A stretch of 64,000 bases of DNA from Telopea speciosissima. Its lineage: Eukaryota > Streptophyta > Magnoliopsida > Proteales > Proteaceae. The translations under genes and the position numbers were made by a program. The first letter of the stretch is position 1. Every line of letters begins with the position of its first letter. The notes below the pieces were generated by a model. The model saw only the letters and a list, made by a program, of their open reading frames with translations. It did not search any database and was not told the DNA's origin. The DNA lies in contig NC_057926.1 in the NCBI RefSeq assembly GCF_018873765.1, forward strand, positions 54,573,378 through 54,637,377, written 5' to 3'. Shown one piece after another: positions 34,501-47,232 of this stretch.

Positions 34501-35656
34501 TCCTGAAAGAGACTATAAAAGAGCTTTAACGTCCCACATTTTTCATTTTTGGACAGCCAAATGGATTTCTTTCAATATATTTTTCTTCAGTGGAAGAATA
34601 TATTTCTAGACAACCAAATGCGGCATTAAAGGGAAACAAAAAAAGATCTACCACGTGTTTCCACGTTCAACGATTAAATTATTTTCAGGAGAAATTAAAG
34701 AGTTTAATAATAACAAGGCTAATTGTTGTGGTCCATTGTTAATGCAAGGGTAGACCCATAATACGACCAGAATCTAGTTGTGATCTTATTACTAACACAG
34801 ATTGATATATTAAATCATAAATTAATATACATAACCACTCCACATCTTGGCTAGTTATAATCCTTATCACTATCCTTCTCAGGCAAAACTGGAAGGTATG
34901 AAGAATTGAATCATTATAGTACCCCACCCCACCTTCACTCCAGAGAAAAATTGGGAAATTTGTAGATCATTAAGTATTGTAGAACTTCTCATAACTCACT
35001 AAGTTATTGTATGCCTATCAAGACATGTAATGAGGGGTAACCCCTTTTACTCTTAAAGGTAAGAACCTTTTACCCTTATCTGTTTTTTCTATCATGGTAA
35101 TAACCCTTTCATGTATGTTCCAAGGACATTAACAACATTACTGACTCCCTACCAAGGAGGGTTCTATCTTTAGCGTGTACATATATCGGCCAAATTAAAG
35201 AGAGCCCGAAGAAAAGGGACTAAGGGCAAAAAAAAAAACTAATCTTATACCAATGTTAACAACTTTTTAAGCCCAAATGGAAGAGAATGCAATCCATTGA
35301 AATAAAATTTACAAAAAATTATTACAAAAAAAAAAAAAGGAAGTGCTTAAAAGGACCCACATTTTTTATTCTTGGATAACTAATCCACAATTTTTTATTT
35401 CAGCAAAAAAATATATTTCTAGACAACTAATGAGACATTGAAGAAAAAGAGGTTAATATTACAAATAATTGTAGCCTATTAATAGAAGGGCTGGATCCAA
35501 TATTGTCAATGAAAAGTTGGGCCCATAATATAGACACAATCTATCTGTGATCTTATTATTCATACATTCGGCTAGCAACTTCCTATATTAAATCTTAAAT
35601 AAATATACATAAGTATAACCACTCCACATCATGGGTAGCTAAATTCCTCACCATCA
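34501..35656. repeat. Gene-less remnants of the MLP 3' spacer
   Basis: The stretch at about 34540-35000 aligns with 6200-6760 of spacer F, and 35215-35656 aligns with 6990-7260 plus 6400-6500. These are diverged spacer copies with no MLP gene. They mark the right edge of the old array. Confidence 0.65.
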
Positions 35657-35854
35657 AATTTTTTTTTTTTTTGGTGCGAGACCCACAACCAGTTGGGGGC
35701 CCAATGGGCCTACTTATTGTTATACCATTACTATTATCTATTATTATTACTTAAGGAGAGTGGAGGATACGAGGGTCGACCACGCGATCATTCCCCGTAC
35801 TTAAGCTAAACCTCCACTAGCTAGCTGGCGCCACGATGCTGGAAGCATATCCCC
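35657..35854 (-). mobile_element. SINE-like insertion (198 bp), minus strand
   Basis: A T run at the left edge (poly(A) on the minus strand) and an 11/12-bp flanking duplication TCCTCACCATCA (35645-35656) / TCCTCAACATCA (35855-35866) split a spacer-F remnant (compare caccatcattctcaggc in F). A box-B-like GGTCGACCC reads on the minus strand. There is no protein coding. Confidence 0.6.
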
Positions 35855-35866
35855 TCCTCAACATCA

Positions 35867-36177
35867 TTCTCAAGCAAAACTTGAAGGTATGAAGAATTGT
35901 CATTACAATACCCAACCCCATCTTTCCGACTTCCCCCATTAGAAAAATGAAAATATAAAAAAGGGAAAAATAACGTTGATTGATTGTGTGGCTCCTATGT
36001 CCTAACAAAGCAGTACACAGAATTATCGCTCAGTCCTCCTAAAATAAAAAATCTCATTTGCGTCGATGGCCATGCACATGCTCTCATTGGCCCCATATTG
36101 GTGAGGGGCTACACGATCAAGTAGCAATCTCTTACCCAAGATAGAGACAGAGAGAGAGAAAGAGGTATGTGTACGTT
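35867..36177. other. AT-rich spacer
   Basis: Its start continues the spacer-F remnant. I see nothing else. Confidence 0.4.
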
Positions 36178-36353
36178 GGAAAATTATCTCCTACGGTTCT
36201 CTGTTCGGTACAGTTCCCTAGGGCCTCTAATAAGAGGAGGTGGATCCTACCTGGACAGTGTGATCGAACAGGAGATAAGGTGATCATTTTTGCCTCCGAT
36301 GAGAAGAATTGTAGGAACTATACCGAGTAGGGAACCGCAAATAATAAAGATCC
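36178..36353. mobile_element. Foldback MITE, same family as 34304 and 45550
   Basis: Starts GGAAAATTATCTCC and ends ATAAAGATCC. The two halves are imperfect inverted repeats (gttcggtacagttccct...aggaactataccgag). The 9-bp flanking duplication is not recognisable, which fits an older insertion. Confidence 0.6.
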
Positions 36354-38136
36354 GTATAAGAGAGATAGGAGGAGAAGCAACGTCTGTTAGTAACTCAGAC
36401 ACACTTTTCCCTTATATTATAGTACTAAAACAAAAATGATAGATTCATTAGATCATACTTTTTTTTTTTTTTTTGTCTATATATACGATAGAAAAAGAAA
36501 GTTCTCTTTTTTAAAGCCACAGCTCACTCTTTCTGATTAATTATTATTATTATTTTTTTTAATATTGACAAGTACACAACAGTACCCAAAAAGTTAGCCG
36601 ACTTTTATAATTAATTCATATTGTTAAGCACTTTTTGCAACCAAATCTATCTGAATCCTTGACATTCAATTACAATACTTTCGATTATGACATTTCTTTG
36701 TCTTCTTTACAAATTATGAATGATGCTGTCATGAAGCTTCAACCACCTCTCTCTCTCTCTTTCTCTCTCTCGGAGGATGTTTGGTAAATAATGATGCACT
36801 TATGCTAGGGACTAATTGCTAATTGGGGGCAATCCCAAAGAGATCGCATCCATAATCCTACTTGTGTACTTATGCTAATTATGATTAGAGTATGCAGGTT
36901 TAATTGGCAAAACCCTATTCTATGGAAAGCACATAATTGCTTTACTTTATTGGTGTTGAGTGCGTCTTGTATTTTGTGGGTCCATATAATTATAATTAAT
37001 TTGTATTCGTAATTAGGATAGTATTTGAGTCAATTACATATACAAGGATAAAGTTATAATTATATATATTGTTTTTGTGTCAAAAACCTTGATAATAAGC
37101 AAAGAAAAATATTTTGTGAGATAGAAAGTGATGTAAAGAGTTTTTTAAAAAATAGTAAAAAATATATTATTCTCTTAGATGGATGTGTGCAATCTTACTA
37201 AATCACCATAAATTCCTTGTATTGTGTGTGATTGTTTACTTGAATTCTTCCTCATAATTATGCATTTGTTCCAAAACAATCATCAAACCACCCCAACTGT
37301 AAAACAACATCCCTTCTTTTTTTCATGAGACTAAACGTGTAAATTAGGTTGGTTTTTGGTTTATAAGTTTGCTTTTGGTTCAAATCAAAATATTTTGAAA
37401 CATAAATTGAAATGGCACTGGCTATTAATTGGTTTCAAAATTGATTAGTGATTGATTCATCGTAATCGTCTATAATACTTTAACCACTGTTTTGCGTTTT
37501 AGCGCCCTTTATATTATTTAGCATAACAAAATTACCCTCCCATACGTTATATAATATTCTATAGTTTCAAAATTATTTCTCCATTTCCCTCTACCTTATC
37601 TCTCCACTCTCTCTCTCTCTCTCTCTCTCTCTTTTGCACCTAATTTATCTCTCTCCTACATTCAGTTTTCCCTGTCTTGCACCTAATTTATATGACAATG
37701 GTTGCATCTTAAATTATTTATCACATCAATTTCAATAATAAAAAATAAGGAAAACAACGTTACTTGGTTTTGACCCTTGTGGCTCTTATGCCTAGACATA
37801 GAAGCATGCGGAAGTATTGCGTTACTCCCATGGAAATGCGAAAATCCTTCCCAGGTCGATGTTTGTACGCACATTTCCATTGGTCAGTGCACATGCAAGC
37901 TCTAGAGGCCCATGCAACGATCTCTTTCCCAAAAAATATATAGCCATCTTACATTTTGTCACTTGAAGAGTTGATTTAATCATTTTCACTATAGAATGAT
38001 CTTACAGATTAAACATGTCCAATTTAACGGCCTCTTAGAACCACCTGAAACAGAAAGTATTGAAAGCACAACCTTAATTTCAAGGTTTTTGCATTACACA
38101 AATTTCAAAGTTCTTTGAGCAAGCGGGCATAGATAC
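36354..38136. other. Intergenic, AT-rich
   Basis: T-rich and CT microsatellites (near 36460, 36752, 37606-37632). No gene, RNA or clear element found. Confidence 0.5.
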
Positions 38137-38500
38137 ATGGGAGAGAGAATGTTGTTTGGTCACATGGCCCCTATACCAGTATGGGGGAAAATTGGAGGGC
38201 ATGCCAAGCATCCAACATGGGGGTGGGGTGGTCATTTCATCATCTTGTGTCTTGGTGTAGAGGCATGCAACCAATCAACCTTTTTTTTTTCTTTCTATTA
38301 TACATTTATTGTTATGGGGAAAGGGTTTCCTGGCCAGTTGCATGGCTACTGCTCTAACATGGGGGCAATGAGGGGGCATGCAGAGGCATCCAGTAGGATG
38401 GGTGTGGGTGCTGCGGTTATTTCACACATCCTTATGTGTGGGTGCAAGGGAATGCAAGCAGGCATCGGTTTTTTGTTCACTATTATTATAGGCCACATGC
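38137..38500. repeat. Diverged local direct repeat
   Basis: Two stretches (about 38150-38275 and 38335-38470) share a pattern: gcatgccaagcatccaacatggg against gcatgcagaggcatccagtagg, each followed by a ggtg...catttca-like stretch. An old tandem duplication with a period of about 190 bp. Not coding. Confidence 0.4.
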
Positions 38501-39090
38501 ATATCTAATTAGTAAATGAATTTAAACACAAGTTCTTACAGGGGTTGGTTCAATATTAAGCCATACACGAATATAGGAAACTAGTGCAATGGATGCTCTC
38601 CTCTGTAGATATACTCCACCACATGGTGCCTGCTACAACAGGATCGGGAAGGGATAGAATCTACCCATCTAGTTGCCAATGCCTCGGTACAGGAAATGAA
38701 TTTAGCGAACAGTCCAACATTTCAATTTAAATTAAATGCGAGAAAAATGGATCAAGCCTGAATGAATCCATGGCAAGTAATTATTATAGAAGCAAGTTTC
38801 CTGGCATTAAAGCATGATCGCATATAGGATGAGAACATCCATAAAAATTATTTGATCTCAACAGGTCTAAACGCTTTTAAAACTGATATAGATAGATACA
38901 TAAATTCAGCATTTTAAACATATGGATGTACCAAGTGTATGCTGAAAACTGCTACTAATCATAATTTATTTAAATAACCACTCGACTGGAGTTCGACCCT
39001 AAGCTAAGGACTCAAGAACACACACCAACTTCTTTCATTATCACCTTATTCACCACTACATGCATCTATCCAATTTTCCTGACAAAGAAA

Positions 39091-42000
39091 TTACTTCTTC
39101 TTGGCAATGAACACTCCCCACACCTGCTCACCAGATGCAACCCGTATCAGCTTTGCCTTCCAGCCATCAACAATTTCATTGTAGTCTTCCTGAAGAATAT
39201 TTGTAAATCAGTAAGTGATATGAGCAAATAACAATTACAGAAGACCAAAATGAAAGAACAACGCACCTCAGAAAAGTCTTGGATGAATGCCTCTCTGTCC
39301 TTCTCAACAACATTCAGTTCCCTCTGTAAGACCTTCATGAACTGAAGAAACAGAAGGAAACATAATTCTGTTAGTTTTCTAAAGAAAAAATTGCATTAAT
39401 GAAATTTTTTTATTTAATTTTTTTTTTTTTTGGGGGGGGGTGTAGGGGGGCTTTTGTTTGTCTCTGTCAAAATCATTTTATCATAACCTGAGCATTACGA
39501 TCCTCGGCAATAACCTCATCAAAACCAGCCTCCTTAAGCATCTGCAAAGACACAAATTGGAATGGGCGACTGAGCAATATAAGAGATAACAAAACAAATG
39601 AAGCTAAGCAGTGAAATTATCAGAGGTGATTGTACCTGGCCATATGCCTCTACATCATGCAGATCATATCCTCGCTGCTTAATATACTCTGCAAATTCCG
39701 TTGATGGAGTTCCAACTTTCTTGCAATAATCACTGATAAGAACTTTACCTCCTGGCTTCAACCACTTGGCAAATTTTTTGAATAAAGCAGGCTTGTCCTG
39801 GAAATACAACATAAAATTCACTGAAATTTTGAAACTTCCTTGTATCCCAGTGAGTAAATGTCTCAAACTTCTTGAAATGTTAATGCAAAATATTGGCCGG
39901 GAGGGAGGGGGGATTGGTAAAACATAACATGCTCTTGTTAAACAACATTTCTATGCCATTAAATATAACACAATGCCAAATATTCTTCAACTACAATTCT
40001 ATTACATGGAATGCAAATTAATGATTCAAGAATAGTAAGATGCTTCCACCACAACTTTCAGGTAATCGACAAACAAGGGAGAATCCAGTGGATAAGGGAC
40101 TTTACTGGTATGTGGAGAAGGGTATCACGGCTGTAGATCACATCAAACGTGTTATCAGGAAATGTTTTCTTGGTGCAATCAGCAACCTCAAATTCGACTG
40201 AACATTTACGTCCAATGGCACGTTCAAGAGCAAAGGAAACCATGTTTATTGAGAGATCAATGCCAAGAACATCAACATCAAAGTTCTCGGCCATGTAAAA
40301 GTCACCTCCCCCAATGCCACAACCCACATCAAGTACTTTCTGACCAGGTTTAAGCTTAAGCTTCGCTATGAAATCCTTCGTTGTTTCTGCACAAATATGG
40401 TAGGATACTGAGCATTAAGAAACTGACCTGAAGTTCTTAATACAAAATTAAAAAATCCACAAAGAGTTTATAGCCAATAAATGGTATTGTTCACACCAAA
40501 ATAAAACATTGAACAGGATATTTTACTTGTAGTGACCATTAATACATCAAACAACATTTAAACTCTACTGAAAAACAATATATACATGACTCTCTATGTT
40601 TTGCATAAGAAAATCAGATCCGTGAATTAGTAATCGAATTCTTTAAGCACCATATCCATGAAATGAATGCACCACAACGAACCAGTGCTACCGCTAACAA
40701 GAGACAAGATTAGTGAAAGTTGACTCTTGTAGGTGTTGAAAGGACAGAGGGAAGAGAAAAATAGCTAGTTGAAGTGAGGAGATCTGACATGAAGGCAGGT
40801 AAAAAAAGCTCTTACTGAATCTTTCTCTCTCCCCCCCCCCCCCCCACCCAAAAAAAAAAAAAAAGACTCAAAGAGTAAAGATTAGCTAAATATTAGTTTC
40901 TACCTTCTTAATCGTCCACTGCTAAAGCAATAAATCAATGAAAATTATGCTTGTTATAATGTTGAATAAAGAGGATAAAAGAATGCAGATGAGTACAGGA
41001 TTTTGGTTTAATTGTCTTATCAAAAAAGAAGGAAAAGGTTTGTTTACATACCAAGCCCCCCTGTGCTCACAAAACCTTCACCAAATACACGTTCATAACG
41101 CAATATGCCACTACATTTATACTGGACAGTATCCAAGAACCGTTGGAATCCCTTATCCTCATGTGAGTTCATCTTTTGCCATATCCAGCAAATCTGCATT
41201 ATACAGCAACCATATTAGCTAAACTTTCTACTGGTTGGGTCTCACTGAGATGCATAAAGGAAAGAATTTCTGAGGAATACCCAAATACATACCTGGTTTT
41301 GGTTCTTTTTATTTCTTACATAAGCTCCAATGCACTTGCAGCCAATAAGAGAGAGTTCAAAAGAGTTCCCAGGGCCATCATCCATGTGGCATTCTTTAAA
41401 AACCTGCATTGGAGCTCAAGATAGAGGATAAAATTATATCTCAGCAAATAAATTGTTTTCTACAGCCAATGAGTTACCAACTTTCTCCAAAATTTCTCAT
41501 GAAAAGCAGTTATAACAAAAACTGTAAAATGGCTCAACAAGCCATGGTTCTGTGATAAAATTTCATAACTTCAAACAGGAAAAGGCAACTGAAAAAATAG
41601 ATAGATAGTGACTTGGAAAATATTCACCTTTGTATAGTATCTTGGTTCACGGTAGTGAGTTGGGTTGTTTTTTCGCTTACTGTCTCCAGATTGATGAAAA
41701 CATGATTCTCTAAAGAAAATATACCCACCAACCTTCAACCATTTGACCATTCTTTCAGCTAAATTTTCAACCTGGAAGCCAATGAAAACAATTAATTGGA
41801 CATCTATAAACCTCGTAAAACTTTAATTTATGAGATAACATATCTTATTGCATTATATATGGGTTCTGATGAATTTTAATGGATGTAACTGTTGAGGGAC
41901 AATCCAGCACGCAGAGAAAAGCTGAAACTTGAGTCTCCTTAATTGCCTACCAATTTCAAAGTAAATCCAGATGCAATACTAAAGAAAACATTTCAAAGTA

Positions 42001-44584
42001 AATCCAGATGAAATACTAAAGAAAATGAAAACTAAAGGTAAAACAAAAATAGAAAACAAAGAAAAAATACAAAAAAGGAAACAAAGGAAGTAGAATGACC
42101 TGTGCAGATTGAAAGTGTTCGTTTCACCTTTGGTTTATATCTAATTAATCTCATCCATAGTTTTAAGCTCAAAACTTTAGCTTTGTAACCATCCCGGTCA
42201 GAAATTGACCCACAGCAAGCAATGCATGGGATTTTATTGATTCTTGTGAGATGCTTTAATAAAAAATAAAAAAAAGGTGATATCGTTCCCAACAATTAAC
42301 CAAAGTTGGATTAAAACTTTCAGATGCATACTCAATTTGGAGGTCAATGCAAGCATTAGAGATTTAAACGCGAAAATTATATTTTTAGGTTGGTCAACAA
42401 AAGGGGGTGGAGAGTCAGAAAACAAACAAAAGAGGCAAAAAGGGAGATTACCTCTTTGTCTGAGAGATACATGAGAAGCCAGTTTGAGAATATCAAGTCC
42501 ACAGAATCTGGAGCAATTTTCAGGTCTGGAGATGTTACATCAGCACACATAAACTTGACATTCTTAAAATGTCCATTGACACTTTGATTCTGCAAGTTCC
42601 CAAATTGAAAAGAAAATATTCAGATCTGTGGATATTCCAGTATGAAATTTGTTTGCTTCCATATTTATTTGCAGTTCTTTACCCAAAAAAATATATATTT
42701 ATTTGCAGTTTCTAAGTTTACCTTTTTTATGACACTTTCAATGAAGTCCATAGCTAGAACCTGACCAGCTTCCTTTGCCAATTCACCAGTGAATCGACCA
42801 ATACCTGCTCCTAGCTCCAAAACATTTTTCCCCTTAAAAGGTGGAAGTAGGGAAAGAACCTGTTCGCAAACAGAAGAGATTAACTACAGGAAGTTGCACG
42901 ATAAGATATCAACCAAGAGGTTGATTACGAAACAAAACTAATTCTCTCTGTTTGTAACTTGGAAAGATAATGACAGATGCAGTGCAGCAGGGGACACAAA
43001 AGTTTAAAGGCAAAGCAAGAAGAGGACATCCATTTGAGTACGAAATTGAAACAGAAAAACAGACAACTCACCCAACTTAACACTTCAGAGTAATCAGAAA
43101 CATCATAACATTAATGGCTAGAATGATTAAGGAGATCCATAATCCACTAACTATTTTAAAGATATTCGACATTGTATGCAATGTGAAGATATGTCTACAT
43201 TTCAAAATAGCTTATTAACATTCTTCACTTAGGAGTTCATAATGAATGAGTCTGACCAATAAATGCCGATCCCATGGTTGATAATTGCAATTGTTTAACG
43301 TATAATTGGTGAACTAAACTTGTTAAGTGCATGTCCCTGGTCCCCTTGGTCATGAATTTTCAGAATCATTGATCCAATCACTGCAATAAAGTGGATCATG
43401 TACAATAGGGAGCAAAAACATAATAGTGTCAGAAGAAATACCACAGAATTTGACTTCTCATGTGTTGTTTTCTTCTTTTATTAACCATCATTGCAGTTGT
43501 ATCATATCATGAATTGTTTTCCTCTTCTAACAAACTTAATTAATGGGGATATATAAACCATCTCTATCAAGTGATAAAGAGGGCATTGATGTAACACAAA
43601 TGCATAAGACCATCTATTAAAAACAATCACATTGAATACAGACAAGATATCCTGGTTGAGGAAAGCAACATATCAGTACATGAAACAGAGGAATGAAATG
43701 CATCATTGATTCTTCACTCATTTATTTGTTTTCAAGTGTGGTTTGCACATGAAATGAAACCAATAACCTAGCAAACAATGGTAATCTCCTCTACCATAGG
43801 AGGCCCCTGGAGGGAGAGCACATAAAATTGAATAATGTAATATAAGTAATCAGTCCCATCATGGGCTTGAGACATAACCGAGAAGCGAGAACAAGTTTGT
43901 TCAATGAAATAACTATGAGCAACTCATGCATTTGAGCACAAAAACCATACCAACAGTAAAGCGACAGGATGTTAGTAAATAGATTGAAGCATACATTATA
44001 CAGGACATTCACTCGATGAAAGCAGAGCTACAAAGCAATAATTCAAAATGTACAAAAGTAACAGCAGTGAACTTGAGAAAGATCAATCGGGATTGTAACT
44101 ACATTACTGCTTATGCGATCTATCATAATATCCCTCACATGATTCAAGAAGATCAGAACAATAAAATTCAATATATATACTACACACCTCATTGATCATG
44201 ATCACAAAATCGTAAATCTCTGAGTACGAAAACAAACAGAATTGTAAGAGAACAAGTGGAAGGAGGTAAAACCAAAGCTGCGGATGATGACTTTCTTTCT
44301 CTAATAAATTTAGATTAGAGAGAGAAAGAAGAACAATTACCTCAGGCCTCTCTTCTTTGTCAAGATCAGAAGCTTTGGAGTCGAGCATCATAGCTTCCAC
44401 AGTTAAGTCAGTAGAGTGCTCCACCCAGTAGCTCTTCTGAATCTCACGTTCTTCCCCGACTAAACAATAAGAAAACGAAGACAAGATACAATTGCATTGG
44501 ATTAGAAATGTAAACGAGCTCCGTTACATCGATATCTCCTTGAAGAAAAGAGTTTCAATGAGAGAGCATACCTTGAGCAGCCAT
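39091..44584 (-). CDS. PEAMT: Phosphoethanolamine N-methyltransferase
   Basis: Methylates phosphoethanolamine three times with S-adenosylmethionine to make phosphocholine, the committed step to choline and phosphatidylcholine in plants; cytosolic. Twelve exons in gene order: 44584-44572, 44459-44341, 42859-42722, 42589-42452, 41771-41628, 41403-41293, 41193-41052, 40386-40106, 39797-39636, 39541-39488, 39341-39267, 39189-39091. All have GT-AG borders and phases that add up to 491 residues, the family length. Two methyltransferase domains are visible: motif [12 protein letters not shown] (residues 57-67) for the first and [11 protein letters not shown] (286-296) for the second. Other blocks are [21 protein letters not shown] and [12 protein letters not shown]. 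The C-terminus is ...WGVFIAKKK. No damage is seen. A 25-codon uORF precedes it (44665-44742), suggesting translational control. Confidence 0.97.
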
Positions 44585-44664
44585 GGCTATCAGTTGGTTT
44601 TTTTTTTCAGATCTGAGTTTGATCGAAATTTTGATCGAAATAAGGTGAAGAAGAGCGAAATTTG

Positions 44665-44742
44665 CTAACAACCTTCAACGGCAATGCGAGACCTCGAAAA
44701 GCTCCTGGATCTTCGGTTATTCAGTCGCCCTTTCTGCTGCAT
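44665..44742 (-). CDS. Upstream ORF (25 codons) in the PEAMT leader
   Basis: The minus strand reads ATG at 44742-44740 to TAG at 44667-44665, giving a 25-residue peptide with the core RRSRSFSRSRIAVEGC. It ends 80 nt before the PEAMT start codon, and no other ATG lies between. Arabidopsis NMT1/XPL1 carries a conserved uORF of this length that represses translation when phosphocholine is high. The match in length, place and Arg/Ser-rich character supports the same role. I recall the family peptide only in outline, so exact identity is not claimed. Confidence 0.8.
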   Translation of the reverse strand: MQQKGRLNNRRSRSFSRSRIAVEGC

Positions 44743-45317
44743 CCCCAACACTCTCTCTTTCGCTATCCTTCTGGCTCCTCCTCTTGCAGCCTGAGACACA
44801 CAGGCCCTTCCTTTGCTTTTGCGCCTCTTTCGGTTTCTGGTCCGTTCTGGTTTTATAATAAAACTAGGGAATCAGGAGAATCTTAATCAACGAAAGGGCT
44901 TAACTAAGCGGAGAATCGGTCGCGTCGTATCAAGACAAATTATATTCGGACACGTCATCTTTCAGAATCTCGTGGCGATTTCTGTACCAGCCGCATTTAT
45001 TGGATCTTAGTTCATTGTCACAAGACTAGTAGCTAATTAATCTCCACCGTTTGATCCAATCAAGGGTCCAAAATGGACATTGGGAAGAGCTTAAAAGGAA
45101 ATCTTCGGCGGTTGCATAATTTTTTGGGGCCACCCACCTGAGGCTCACTAGGGCCAGAAGCTCCCGGTTTGTGCGTGGCGCGGGAATTTCTGATATCTCC
45201 TGTCTCCAAAAAAAAAAAAAAAAAAAGAAGAAAAAGAAAAGAAGATGAAGGTTTCGGCTGGAACCGACCGTGTAAATTCATAGTTGTGAAGGTTAAAAAT
45301 CAGAGACACATGGGGCA
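44743..45317 (-). promoter_or_regulatory. PEAMT upstream region
   Basis: Probable leader and promoter of PEAMT. No clear TATA box at a convincing distance. An A run (as T run on the minus strand) lies at 45208-45225. I see no other gene start, so the promoter does not look bidirectional. Confidence 0.4.
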
Positions 45318-45356
45318 TAGGAAATGGGAAATGGGAAATGGGAAATGGGAAATGTG
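45318..45356. repeat. GGGAAAT minisatellite
   Basis: Five tandem copies of a 7-bp unit (gggaaat). Confidence 0.9.
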
Positions 45357-45549
45357 ATCATACAAGATATTTCTTTACAAAAAAAAAAAAAAAAGACAAA
45401 ATAAGATAATATTGGTTGCAAAATATTAAACTCACATGCATGGCCAATAATTGTGATGGCACCAAATTTATTTAATTTTTTTGGTTGGTGGAAAAAACCC
45501 AAACCCCCCTATGGAGGTGGCGTGGGGGTAGGGGAGGGGGAATTTTTTG

Positions 45550-46098
45550 GGAAAAATATCTCCTGCCATTCTTGACGGGTACAATTTCTTTAGTGCCCTG
45601 TAATAAGAGAGGGTGGACCCCACTTAGATAGAGTGTTCAGTCAAGGGTGGAATGGTCATTTTGCCCCCTCTCCCTTGTTAGGGAACCACATGAACTGTAT
45701 CAGACAGGGAACCACAGGTAGGGATGTAAACGGATCGGATTCGGCTCGGATAGTGCTATATCCGCATCCGATTAGCTTTCGGACTGATTCAGATAGTGCT
45801 AAATAGATACGAACATGAATCGGATATTTTATCCGTTTACATGTAAATATAGCTTTTCGGATAGCTATAGCCTATCCGTATCCGTATCTGATTAGCTTTC
45901 TGACGGATTCGGATAGTGCTAAACGGATACGAACACGGATACAGATCGGATATTTTATCCGTTTACATGTAAATATAGCTTTTCGGATAGTTATAGCCTA
46001 TCCGTTTAGCTTTCGGATGGATTCGGATAGTGCTAAACGGATATGGAAACAGATTTTGGCTATTCATTTACATCCCTAACCGCAGGTGATAAAGATCC
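45550..46098. mobile_element. Mutator-like foldback MITE, split by a hAT element
   Basis: Left end GGAAAAATATCTCCTGCC and right end (reverse complement) GGATCTTTATCACCTGCGG are inverted repeats. The flanks AATTTTTTG (45541-45549 and 46099-46107) are a perfect 9-bp duplication. Without the inner insertion the element is about 180 bp, matching 36178-36353 and 34304-34491. Confidence 0.85.
45719..46078. mobile_element. hAT-type non-autonomous element (360 bp), nested
   Basis: Ends TAGGGATGTAAACGGATC (left) and TAGGGATGTAAATG (right, reverse complement) match the element at 899-1546. Flanks ACCACAGG (45711-45718) and ACCGCAGG (46079-46086) are an 8-bp duplication with one change. The interior has a tandem repeat of about 125 bp, two full copies and part of a third (ggatagtgctaaacggata... 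near 45803, 45910 and 46023). Confidence 0.9.
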
Positions 46099-46170
46099 AA
46101 TTTTTTGAGATCATTATTGGCAAAACTATTCCACAATATGATAGAGATTTTCCAAATAGATGATAGCTCA

Positions 46171-46746
46171 TATGGGTGTAAGTTTGGCCTTGTCAGCCCG
46201 AGCCCGAACAGGGTTTGAGCTGGATTTTTCAACCCTCAGGGTAAGTTACGGTTGAAATTTTCAGGCCCTGGGTCAGGGTCGAGCTAGGCCAGGGTTGAGG
46301 CCTTAGGCTAAGCCCAGCCCGGCACGGCACAGCCCTGTGTTAGGTTATGCTTTATAATTTATTGTTTATCTTTTGTAATTTTTTTTAGTCTAATTATCTA
46401 TTGGTTTATCCAAAAAAAAAAAGGTAATTTATCTATTGAACAAAAATATTTATAGTTTTAATATTGGGTTAAGTTTTTTAATCGAAAGAAAAATCTAATA
46501 GTCAATTAAGTATGAAACAAACCAAAATCACATGTGTCTCATTATTTTTTAATGTATAGGACGACGTAAATGTCAAAAAAGCAAGGCAAGTCAAGGCCAA
46601 GCAAGCCCTAGAAAAAATCAAGGCCAACCCGCACTGAACAGGGTCAATCGAGTCTAACAAGGTTGGGCTTGGGTTGAGCTAAGAGGACTCTAGGTTAAGC
46701 TAAGGTTTTAAAAAACCTGCCCCAACCCGATCTGGTTTCACCCCTA
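46171..46746. mobile_element. hAT-like non-autonomous element (576 bp)
   Basis: Left end TATGGGTGTAAG and right end (reverse complement) TAGGGGTGAAACC resemble the common plant hAT terminus. Flanks atagctca and gtaactca agree at 6 of 8 bases. The interior repeats pyrimidine/purine-rich runs (gggttgagg, cagcccggc). It is old and has no transposase. Confidence 0.6.
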
Positions 46747-47088
46747 GTAACTCATTTCGAAATAGAATGGAAATTACATTGGTCGACCACTTGCATGCTT
46801 AAAGCAAAACAAAAAAATAAATAAAGGGTAAGAAATTGTTGCCCGGTAGCGTTGCTCTTTTACCAGCATGAGGGCTAATGAGAGAACATACAATGACATC
46901 AACATGGATTAGATTTCTGATTTCATGGAGGACGGATGATAATTTCGTGTGTTCCTATGTTTGAGCGCAAGGACCATGCAACCAGACAATATTCTTTTTC
47001 CTAAAACAAAATCAACTTTCAACATCATGATATCTTTGACAACAATGAATTCTCCACAAGAGGCTTTTAAGCGTGAAACAGAAGAGTT

Positions 47089-47232
47089 ACGATCAAGTGA
47101 TCAACTACCCACAGGGGAGAAGTGGGGACAAACTTCTGGGGTGGGATTCACCTCTAGGGTGTGGGACATATGCCCCATGGAGAATTCAGATCTGTTTCCA
47201 CCGTCCCCAAGTAGGGAGTAGATCTGGACTCT
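47089..47232. mobile_element. Small MITE related to 4979-5112
   Basis: Read on the minus strand, the sequence (gagtccagatctactccctacttggggacgg) resembles the A and D small MITE (gagttcagatctg...cacatggg), and the ctctagggtgtggga core is shared. Edges are approximate. Confidence 0.5.
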
